A stretch of 43,226 bases of DNA, taken from a virus. The translations under genes were made by a program, and so were the position numbers. Below the pieces are notes generated by a model, which saw nothing but the letters and a program-made list of their open reading frames with translations, was not told the origin of the DNA and did not search any database. Positions 35,179-42,841 of this stretch are shown here, one piece after another. Position 1 is the stretch's first letter; each line of letters starts with the position of its first letter. Where the stretch lies: IMG/VR virus record IMGVR_UViG_3300030000_000017, positions 1 to 43,226 of that record. One strand, written 5' to 3'.

Positions 35179-36366
35179 TTATCTATGTCTTTGTTGTTGT
35201 TCTTGTTGTGGACCAGCTACTGATGTATTAACAGGAATATGTGATTGTAATCTAGGATCACTAGCATTTTCCATTAATATATTAGTTAGTTCATTTATAA
35301 TTTCTTGAACAACGTAATCTGGGAATTCTAATATTTGAGATGTATCTTCTACTGCATCTACCTGTTCTTGTGTAAGTCTGATAAATTGTGGAGATTTTAA
35401 ATAATCTACATATATTCTTGTTGGTTGAAAAATCTTATCATCTTTTCCAAATCTTAACTCCATTCTAGTTGCATCTCTATTACCGTAGCGAATATCTTCT
35501 TCTCTAGTTATTAAAGATCTTTCAACACTTTCATAAGTTAAAGTACCTGATGTATTAGATTTAGATACTACAAATGTATCATACATTGATTTAATTGTTA
35601 ATATATTAGTATTAACATCTAAAAAGTAGTATGCTCTTTGTATTTTAGGATCTGAACTTACAGATAATTTAGAATATAAATTTGCAAGAGTTCCATTATT
35701 AGTAGTATTTATTAATACTTCTAAAGGATTTGATATAGATGGTGAAGTTTTTAAAGTATATGTAATTCCATTTACTATAATTGTATCTCCATCTACTTCA
35801 GTTCCATCTAAATCTAATGTATAAATATTAAAATTAGTTCCCGATAAGATTGTTTTAGAATCTTCTGTTGGGAATGTATTTATTGTATTTACGTTATGAA
35901 TATAAAAATAAGGATTAGAATATGAAGGTCTTTGATAATAGTTATTAATTATTTGTGACCACATATCTCCAGTTAGACGTTTTGCACCCATTTGTAAATA
36001 TGAATTAGCATTGTAACATTTAAAAGATTTTAATACTTTATATTCTACAATACAATTCAAAATATGTACGTAATCTGGTGGTAAATCTACTTCATAAGTC
36101 GCTTGAAATAAAGGACTTGGTGAAGTAGGTGAGGTATAACCAGGGTATACCGTTTGTAATTTTGGTTCTAAAACAGCAGTACTTTTTAACACTCTCAAAT
36201 CGTCAGTTTTCTGTTGATTCATGTCATAAGCGTTATACATTTTATTAACGTATTGCAAAATTGCTTTATTAATAAAATAGTTATAATCTTCCAACAATAA
36301 ACTTGGAGCATTGACTTTATTTAATTCTGTTAGAGCTGCTTCAAATAGTTGGCTAGCTGTGATAAT
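35179..36366 (-). CDS. Conserved crAss tail/neck protein lacking an AUG start, about 395 aa
   Basis: The frame is open from TAA 35179 up to a TAA at 36376. The conserved N-terminus reads TASQLFEAALTELNKVNAPS, then LLEDYNYFINKAILQYVNKM, as in crAss homologues, but no ATG, GTG or TTG precedes it. The first TTG (36295-36297) would cut off the conserved part. The likeliest start is therefore ATT at 36364-36366 or an adjacent ATC, which is inference. The GIY-YIG gene ends only 21 bases upstream and has probably displaced the original start codon. The rest includes PPDYVHILNC, GAKRLTGDMWSQI and VDYLKSPQFIRLTQEQ, and ends in a Gln-rich tail. It contains no TGA codon. Confidence 0.78.
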   Translation of the reverse strand: MITASQLFEAALTELNKVNAPSLLLEDYNYFINKAILQYVNKMYNAYDMNQQKTDDLRVLKSTAVLEPKLQTVYPGYTSPTSPSPLFQATYEVDLPPDYVHILNCIVEYKVLKSFKCYNANSYLQMGAKRLTGDMWSQIINNYYQRPSYSNPYFYIHNVNTINTFPTEDSKTILSGTNFNIYTLDLDGTEVDGDTIIVNGITYTLKTSPSISNPLEVLINTTNNGTLANLYSKLSVSSDPKIQRAYYFLDVNTNILTIKSMYDTFVVSKSNTSGTLTYESVERSLITREEDIRYGNRDATRMELRFGKDDKIFQPTRIYVDYLKSPQFIRLTQEQVDAVEDTSQILEFPDYVVQEIINELTNILMENASDPRLQSHIPVNTSVAGPQQEQQQRHR

Positions 36367-36387
36367 TGTATAGTTTTAATAATTTAA

Positions 36388-37281
36388 TTATATTATCTTA
36401 TTTGGAGGATTATCTGATCTGGTTCATAAAAATCCATTACACGATCTTTTTAATTTTATAGCAGAACTAATACTAGCTAATTTTAAATCTAGTTTATTTT
36501 TAGCTTGAATAATAGTATCAAAACTATCAATATATATTCCATCTAAAGAATATCTATTTAATTTTTCTGATTTTTTATTAACTATTATTTGTAATTTATC
36601 ATATTTTTCAGTACTTATAAAGTATCCTGAAATTTTATAATTTGCTCTAATAGCTCTATTAAGATTTCCAGAATTTGTATCTAAAAATAATATAGCATCT
36701 GACATTTTTTCAAATTCTTCTACTAAAAATCCATCAACATCATAAATATAATATTTATTAGGATTATGTAGATTATATTCTGAAATATTTATTAGATTAT
36801 TATAACTCCATAAAAACCCATTACAAGTTCTTTTTTCATTAATTGCTCCATATATATTAGATATATCTCTTTCTATAATTTTACTAGCTTCTATAGCAGA
36901 TTCATATGATTTTAATAAATTTCCGTTAAAATCAAATTGATAAACAAAATTATATGGTCTAGGTCTTCCTTTTCCACCTAATGATGTATTGTATGTTTTA
37001 TCACTATTTATAAATTCTTCAGTAACTAATTCTGATTCTTTTATATACGCATCTTCTTCTTTTTCAAATACATATAAAATATCTCTTTTAAAATTTGATA
37101 TTCCATGTTTTATTATTGCAAAATGAAAAGGACGAATAGGATAATTCAAATAATGTGTATTGTTTAAATTAAATCCATTTCCTAAATATCCATCAAAAAT
37201 ATCAGGATTTTCAGTTTTATGTACTCCAATATAAATTTTATTGTTAATTAAACAAGTAGTTTTGTAAACAATGTATTTCAT
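36388..37281 (-). CDS. GIY-YIG homing endonuclease with NUMOD1-like repeats, 297 aa
   Basis: The N-terminal domain has IVYKTTCLINNKIYIGVHK (the GIY-YIG strand pair), GYLGNGFNLN, FHFAIIKHGISNFKRDIL with the active-site Arg, and an ESELV Glu. Two or three repeats follow, each of the type YQFDFNGNLLKSYESAIEAS ... RTCNGFLW (residues about 110-165 and 245-295), which are NUMOD1-like DNA-binding units. TGA at 36424 is the Trp of the last CNGFLW; the first copy of that motif uses TGG. The stop is TAA 36388. The gene lies in the short gap between two conserved head/neck genes and seems to have removed the AUG of the next one. Confidence 0.9.
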
Positions 37282-37304
37282 ATATAATTATATTATGGTT
37301 AATA

Positions 37305-38219
37305 TTATTTTTTAGATGTTGGTCCTTTTTTGACAGTAACTGTTTCAACAGGTTCTTCATAATAAGGAATATCTTTAGTGATATCTTCTTGAGCAACGTC
37401 AATTTCACGTTTAGTCATTAACTCAGGATAAGTTTCACGTTTAATAGAATCTAATAGTTTTTTGAATCTAATATCTCTTAGGAATGTTATTGTTGATTCT
37501 AATGAACCTCCAAGCATTTTATCATCGTATTTATATATTCCGTCTGAACGTCTAATTACTCCACGATCAACTGCATCGAGAATAAACAAATGCATTTTCC
37601 AATCTTCTCCTTCGTATAATTCAATTATCCTTTTTGGAGTTTTCTCAGCGATTTCAACTAGATAATCTAGTATATCAGCAGGGATTGCATTTCCTAAATT
37701 GCGTCCTAACACTCTACATTTTTTGATTCTTTCCGATTCTGAATCTTCATAGATATAACTTAAAGCTCTATAAACAAATTGTTTTTTGTCCATTTTAACT
37801 TTAGTAAGTTCTCCTGGTCTTTCAACATATAAATCAGCAATGCCATATTTACGAGCACCACCATCTACAATTAAATTACCATCTGAATCTCTTTGGAATC
37901 TATCTTTTGCAATCCAGTTACAATATTCAATAGCTTCTCATTTAGCTTTATCTATTACATCATCTAAGTCAAATGAAGTTCCGTCCACTATTTCAAATAC
38001 GTGATCGGCTGCAATATAATGGGCTTCACCATTACTCATTTTAGTAATATCATCTTCTGACAAAACCATTTCGGTAGCACCTTTATTGACATCACCTCTG
38101 ACTAATCTAACACAATCGGGGTATCTTCCTGTACGTGGATTTGGACAGGGTTGTATAAAGTACGTTTGATTAACTTTTCCATAAGCACTTCTAAGAATTA
38201 TTTCATTATTCATATTCAT
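37305..38219 (-). CDS. Conserved crAss head-associated protein, 304 aa
   Basis: Reading TGA at 37938 as Trp gives one protein from ATG 38219 to TAA 37305; with the standard code it would look like two genes (38219-37938 and 37793-37305). The N-terminal half has YFIQPCPNPRTGRYPDCVRL and the second half RVLGRNLGNAIPADILDYLV and RIIELYEGEDWKMHLF. The end is basic and Lys/Thr-rich. It follows the major capsid gene and its terminator, as in other crAss-like phages. The role, capsid or connector, is not known to me. Confidence 0.8.
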
Positions 38220-38269
38220 ATTTTTTTGTATTTTTTAATTTTCATCTACTTGTAAAATATCTAAAATTA

Positions 38270-38290
38270 GGGGAAGGTTAATCCTTCCCC
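38270..38290 (-). terminator. Intrinsic terminator after the major capsid gene
   Basis: A perfect 8-bp stem GGGGAAGG/CCTTCCCC has a TTAAT loop and is followed on the minus strand by TAATTTTAG. It starts 12 bp after the TAG stop of the capsid gene. A terminator right after the capsid gene would raise capsid transcript over downstream genes. The remaining bases to 38219 are T-rich with no promoter box that I can recognise. Confidence 0.88.
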
Positions 38291-38301
38291 ATTTTTTATT
38301 A

Positions 38302-39732
38302 CTAAACTTCTTCAATAATGAATGATTTATAAGGAGCGAATGCTGCAATACCAGAGTATCCTGCAACGATCAATTTAGATCCTGCGATTGGAGAACTAAC
38401 GATACCACTAGTGATACCATCTACACCACCAACACCTGGATATTTAGATGTTACAAATTCTGCACCTTCTAATGTAAATGCTGCGATAGCTGGTTGATTT
38501 GTTGAAACGTCAGGTGACATATCAAGACAAATACCGTATCCTTTTCTATCATATTCTTTAGTAAGAGCACGATCAACCATGAATGTTACCATATTACCGG
38601 CAATTTCATAAGAAGTGAAAGTTCCACCAACTTTGATAGGATTATCAGCTTTAACCATTGATTGAGCTGCTTTAGAATACATCATTGTTGGAGTTGATCC
38701 CCACAATTTCAACCAGTCTCCTAAAGTAGAGTTAATTTGACCCCAAAGTCTATCATTAACAATAAATGTGTAACTGTTACCAATTGCATTTGCTGCTTTT
38801 TGATTCATTTGATCAATTACTGTATTGATGATGTTTACATTCAATTTAGCATATTTATACTTAGATGCAAATCTTTCGATTTGAGGAATAAGACCATCAC
38901 CCGCGATAAGTGGACGACCATCTTCTGTAAGTACAGTAGATTTACCATTAACATCCATAGTTGTTTTTCCCCATAGTAAGTGGTTATTTTTAACTGTTTG
39001 GAAGTTTTCAAACAAATCTTTTTCCATTTTGTTTAACTTAAAGATCTTTTCTTTCAAGTCTCCAGCTCCATCTCCTGATGCAATTTTGATAAATTGATCT
39101 TCCATTTGAGCATAACGAGAAGAGTAAGAAATGTCATTTCTATGTTCTGTGATCCATTGACGATGTTTTTCAATGTTTGATTGATACTTAGTATAACCTT
39201 CTTCATGGTACTCAGGCATAATATTAGATAAGAAACGAGTTGTTCCACCTACTTGACATGCTGAAGCATCAAGAATTGAAGAGAAATCTGCATCAATTAA
39301 TTGAACCGTATATTCCCAGAATACATCTGCTTTTCTTTGTGGGGTTGCTTTAACAATACATTGCTGACGCGATCCGTCAATTTTGAATGTATCATATTTT
39401 TCATAATATCTTTCTTTGAAATACATTATGATATCTGCACCACCTGCACCAGTACCCGTTGGTGCTGCTGCGAATTCAACTCTTTTTACGAATTCTACAT
39501 CAATTTCCCATTCTACCATTAAGGTATTAAGTGGTTGAAATTTATTAGCTGTTTTAGAGTTGTAATAAATGTTCATTAAGGCTTCTGTTAAGAAAGTCGC
39601 TGTATTATGTGTATACATGCGAGCCATAACTCCCATCATTTTAGGACGAGTTCCTAAAAGTTTGTAGAAATCCTCATAGGTTCTACTGTGTGCCAATTCT
39701 GGCTTTACGTTAACGTAACTTGCTACTACCAT
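38302..39732 (-). CDS. Major capsid protein, HK97 fold, crAss type, 476 aa
   Basis: MVVASYVNVKPELAHSRTYE, TEALMNIYYNSKTANKFQPL and LMVEWEIDVEFVKRVEFAA are typical of crAss major capsid proteins. Later markers are FWEYTVQLIDADFSSIL, KHRQWITEHRNDISYSSRYA and INSTLGDWLKLWGSTPTMMY. Length fits the family (about 470-500 aa). The gene starts 14 bases after the scaffold-like gene, ends in TAG (not TAA) and has a strong terminator. All seven Trp codons are TGG and none is TGA, unlike the large genes nearby. Self-assembles into the icosahedral shell. Confidence 0.95.
   Translation of the reverse strand: MVVASYVNVKPELAHSRTYEDFYKLLGTRPKMMGVMARMYTHNTATFLTEALMNIYYNSKTANKFQPLNTLMVEWEIDVEFVKRVEFAAAPTGTGAGGADIIMYFKERYYEKYDTFKIDGSRQQCIVKATPQRKADVFWEYTVQLIDADFSSILDASACQVGGTTRFLSNIMPEYHEEGYTKYQSNIEKHRQWITEHRNDISYSSRYAQMEDQFIKIASGDGAGDLKEKIFKLNKMEKDLFENFQTVKNNHLLWGKTTMDVNGKSTVLTEDGRPLIAGDGLIPQIERFASKYKYAKLNVNIINTVIDQMNQKAANAIGNSYTFIVNDRLWGQINSTLGDWLKLWGSTPTMMYSKAAQSMVKADNPIKVGGTFTSYEIAGNMVTFMVDRALTKEYDRKGYGICLDMSPDVSTNQPAIAAFTLEGAEFVTSKYPGVGGVDGITSGIVSSPIAGSKLIVAGYSGIAAFAPYKSFIIEEV
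39664..39686 (-). other. Start-proximal hairpin, major capsid gene
   Basis: GTAGAA/TTCTAC stem, a two-base bulge, then CCT-cat-AGG, 47-69 nt inside the capsid gene. A 14-bp perfect palindrome (TTACGTTAACGTAA, 39705-39718) lies even closer to the start. Confidence 0.5.
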
Positions 39733-39746
39733 TGTAATCTAATTTT

Positions 39747-40745
39747 TTAAAAATTTAAGTCGTAAATGCTATTTTGTGTTTTGCCGGAAGGATTATTCCT
39801 AATAACGGCGGGTTTTGGTTTTATCTGTGATTTAAGTTTTGCTATCTCCGACTCATATGCATTCTTCAATGCATCGAATGAATCTTTTCCGTAACGTGAA
39901 AACCAAGCAAGTTCATATAATTTTTTTGGATCATTTAAACTTTTATAAAACTCACTGGTTCCATTTTCGTCTAAATCCAAAATCTGTGAAAGTACTTCAT
40001 TTTTTTCATCATCATCTAACTCTATTCCGTAGAATTCTGGCGTTTGCAATGCCACATTAACCATAGTTTCAGAAAATTGGTTAAATTGTTCTTCTCTTTC
40101 GGTTTCAGCTTCTTGCTTTTGAGCTTCGTTATATTGATCTTCTAGTTGTTTATATTCTGTTCTAAGCACACCTACTTTTTTAGTAAATAATGCCTCATCT
40201 TGTAATTCTTTTTCTAATTCTCTAGCTAATTCTTCTTCGGTTAAATCATACTTTTGTTTTAAGTCTAATAAGAATAATTCTTGATCATCGTAAGAATCAA
40301 TACTATATTCAGATGCAGCTCCTTGTGTAAATTCTTTAATTACTGAAGTTTTATATGCTTCAAGGAATTCTTCAACTGTTAAATTTTCACCTCTAATTTG
40401 ATTAATAAGTTCAATTTCTTCATCATCTAAATCGTGATCTACAGGTTCTTGTTCTGGATCAGCAGCTTTTAAAATTTCTAATTGTTCTTCTTCTGTCAAA
40501 TCATAGAAATCAATTTCTTGTTCATTATCGTTTTCATCCAAAACACTAATTTTAGAATTTTCAATTCCAAGTGTTTTAAGATATTTATTTAAAATAAACT
40601 CTTCGGTATCAGGTCCTTCGCTTTTTTCTGCAAAAAAGTCATCGACATCATCTCCAGGAATATCTAATTGTATTTCGGGTTCGTGTTGGGGGTTATCGGG
40701 CAAAAGATCGCCTTCAAAAAGTTCATCAAATTCATCCATATTCAT
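39747..40745 (-). CDS. Acidic coiled-coil protein, probable capsid scaffold, 332 aa
   Basis: Starts MNMDEFDELFEGDLLPDNPQ and is very acidic, with Asp/Glu-rich N-terminus, then Glu/Gln/Lys-rich coiled coil at about residues 170-230 (QLEDQYNEAQKQEAETEREE). The C-terminus has IKPKPAVIRNNPSGKTQNS. Position just before the major capsid gene plus composition and size suggest a scaffold, but no sequence family is recognised. The first gene after the 165-bp spacer with a promoter-like site. The second Met (codon 3) is an alternative start. Confidence 0.78.
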   Translation of the reverse strand: MNMDEFDELFEGDLLPDNPQHEPEIQLDIPGDDVDDFFAEKSEGPDTEEFILNKYLKTLGIENSKISVLDENDNEQEIDFYDLTEEEQLEILKAADPEQEPVDHDLDDEEIELINQIRGENLTVEEFLEAYKTSVIKEFTQGAASEYSIDSYDDQELFLLDLKQKYDLTEEELARELEKELQDEALFTKKVGVLRTEYKQLEDQYNEAQKQEAETEREEQFNQFSETMVNVALQTPEFYGIELDDDEKNEVLSQILDLDENGTSEFYKSLNDPKKLYELAWFSRYGKDSFDALKNAYESEIAKLKSQIKPKPAVIRNNPSGKTQNSIYDLNF

Positions 40746-40910
40746 TTATCATTTATAATGTGTATTATTTTTCTATCTATTAAATATATTCATCTTTCAT
40801 AATGATTTTTATATATTCATTATTTTATACAAAGTTACCACCTTTATCAACAATAAAATATATAAACTATAAACTTTATTGAAAATAATTGTGGTAACTA
40901 TTAAGATGCA
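40746..40910 (-). promoter_or_regulatory. 165-bp spacer with putative promoter and overlapping inverted repeat
   Basis: The largest gene-free stretch. On the minus strand TAACTTTG (40830-40837) matches the Bacteroidota -7 box TAnnTTTG, about 85 bp before the scaffold ATG. A -33 TTTG is weak. A 9-bp inverted repeat AGTTACCAC (40833-40841) and GTGGTAACT (40891-40899) overlaps the box and would fit a repressor or activator site. The rest is very AT-rich with no other element that I recognise. Confidence 0.55.
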
Positions 40911-41426
40911 CTAATTGAAGAATTTAACTTCGCCAGTATTAAATAACATAGCTTCAGACTGACGTCTAAAACTTAATCCTTTTAGAACTTTACCTCCAGC
41001 TTTATTTCACATCATGAATGCATGTTCAATATTAGCAGGAGTATCTTTTGCAATAATCCTTTTTAAAAGTGTACTCTTTGCAAGAGATCCAAATCCTACA
41101 TTATATGAAAATGAAATTAAAGCTTCATATTGATTCTGAGTTAAATCTAACTTCAATTTATCAATTTGTTTAGCAAATAGTTCCAAATCAACCTTTAACA
41201 TTTTAGTAGCATCTTCAATAGTATTAAGTTTATGATAACTATATGCTTTTTCTTTATTTTCAGCACCTCTAATCATTTTACCATCTCTATCTAATATAAC
41301 TTTTCCATAACCTTCAGTTCAGATTCCAATAGGATCCATTTTAGGTTGAAGTCCAATATGAGAGAGATCTCCGTCATGGAGACTCTCATAATGGGATACT
41401 AATTTAATCAGTTTGTCTGTAATCAT
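40911..41426 (-). CDS. GH24 lysozyme (endolysin-like muramidase), 171 aa
   Basis: The protein cleaves the MurNAc-GlcNAc bond of peptidoglycan. MITDKLIKLVSHYESLHDGD carries the catalytic Glu, followed by GIWTEGYGK (the GYG loop) and LTQNQYEALISFSYNVGFGS, MMWNKAGGKVLKGLSFRR and EAMLF: all standard GH24 blocks. Two of the family's invariant Trp positions, GIWTEG and MMWNKAGG, are encoded by TGA (the latter at 41007). The stop is TAG at 40911. Length is normal for the family. No signal peptide is seen, so a holin or virion placement is needed; position with the fibre genes fits either endolysin or a virion-associated lysin. Confidence 0.93.
41362..41387 (-). other. Start-proximal hairpin, lysozyme gene
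   Basis: GAGAG/CTCTC and CTCC/GGAG stems separated by a small internal loop, with loop GTCAT, 40-65 nt inside the lysozyme gene. Confidence 0.55.
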
Positions 41427-41427
41427 T

Positions 41428-41712
41428 TTATTTATTTAATTCAGAGAATATTGTATCAACATCTATTACAATTGTACTTCTAATTAATACTTCTGTATTT
41501 GAAGTAAAATTAAAATTAAAATTTATATTATTTTCAATTCCAGGATTATTCGATACATTAAAATTTCCTTTATTAACACCTTCTATATTAGCAGAGCCAT
41601 TAAAAGATATTATTTTACTTTCTTTAATTGAATAATTGAAAGTATAATCTACATTTCCAATTGTTACTTTAGCTTCAACACTAGTTGATTCATTTGTTTT
41701 TGTAATTTCCAT
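41428..41712 (-). CDS. Small beta-rich protein of unknown function, 94 aa
   Basis: MEITKTNESTSVEAKVTIGN is followed by alternating Ser/Asn/Ile-rich strands with NNINFNFNFTSNTEVLIRST. No Cys, no Trp and no membrane segment. ATG 41712 to TAA 41428. The lysozyme ATG is at 41426, one base beyond the stop. It may be a small fibre-associated or lysis-associated protein; its family is not recognised, though similar short proteins next to the lysozyme occur in crAss-like phages. Confidence 0.68.
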   Translation of the reverse strand: MEITKTNESTSVEAKVTIGNVDYTFNYSIKESKIISFNGSANIEGVNKGNFNVSNNPGIENNINFNFNFTSNTEVLIRSTIVIDVDTIFSELNK

Positions 41713-41737
41713 AATTTTATTTTATTAATTTTTTATT

Positions 41738-42841
41738 TTATAATCCACCTTTAGCATAATGATATGTTCCACTATTTGTAGGAGATACTGAAAGTAATGT
41801 TAATCCAGTAAAATAACCTCCGATTATAGTACTAGTTGATTGAGATTGTCCTGATGATATTGTTAAATTAGCTCCTGATACATTAAATGATCTTCCTGCA
41901 GCAGCATCATAATAACTATAATTAAATGTTATAGTAACATTTGTATTTACAACAACTGCACTCGGTGATCCTGCATATACTGAATACGCATACATTTTTC
42001 AATTTGTACCATCATATAAATAATCTACATATATTTCAACATATGTATCATTAATTACATAATTATCTGCATAAGCTCAAGCATCATTATTATTGTAACT
42101 ACAACAAGCTCCACTAGTTAAAGTAGATCATGTAGTATTATCAGTTACTATTGAAATATCATTTCCATTTCTATATTTAGTACCTCTTAAATTTGATGCC
42201 ATTCATACTTGATTACCAATTTTTACTGTCTTATAAGTATAACCACTATTATCAGTCATTATACCTGAATTAGTAGAATCATCTTTGATTAATCTAACTG
42301 AAGCACCTGTTGCAGATCCACCACCTTCTAAACTAACTCATTCAGAATCATAATGCATATCCATCATAGTTGAAGTAGATAAATATAATCCAGTCTGTTT
42401 TATATATGCAAAATTTCCAGTATTATATCTAAATCCTCCGCCGACAGCAGCAAATTGATATATATCTGTAGCATTAGTATTTGGAGTTAACCAATGAGTT
42501 GTATTTGCTTCTTTCAATTTTCCACCACCTGTAGTTGTTCCTCCAATAGTTGAAACTAAAGTTTCTAATTCTGTTAAAGTTGGAACATGTCATCCACTTG
42601 GAGATATATTTCTAGAATCTAATACAGCATATGAATTATATAATCTACCATAACCACCATTAGGTAGTATGTGTTGATAGTTTCTAAAATTATATAAACT
42701 GTTTTTACTACCTACGTAGTTACTATCAAATGCACCAATAGCAGCGGAGAATAACTCAGTTAAACTCCTATTACTACTATCAGCATATATTTCAGTAACT
42801 ACATCTCTTTGATTAAAATGATCATTATCTGGAACTGACAT
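41738..42841 (-). CDS. Fibre protein with FISUMP domain, 367 aa
   Basis: Reading TGA as Trp (42590, 42344, 42128, 42077, 41999) joins the pieces to one frame that ends in TAA 41738. The central part YGRLYNSYAVLD, PTLTELETLVSTIG, TYKTVKIGNQVWMASNLRG and TKYRNGNDISIVTD is the Fibrobacter succinogenes major paralogous (FISUMP) domain, common in Bacteroidota surface proteins and their phage fibres. The C-terminal 90 residues are Tyr/Ser/Gly-rich beta sequence. It starts inside the end of the S74-domain gene (29-bp overlap). It is probably a receptor-binding or decorating fibre. Confidence 0.85.

Noticed and set aside
36367-37304. Group I intron carrying the GIY-YIG gene
   Set aside because: No upstream exon with an AUG can be found in the 23 bp before the endonuclease, and no intron core pairing was recognised; kept only as a possibility.
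1659-39522. Scattered plus-strand open frames of 60-173 codons
   Set aside because: They lie opposite long minus-strand genes, have shadow-like composition (Ile/Ser/Phe or Ala/Pro rich) and no recognisable domain or spacing.
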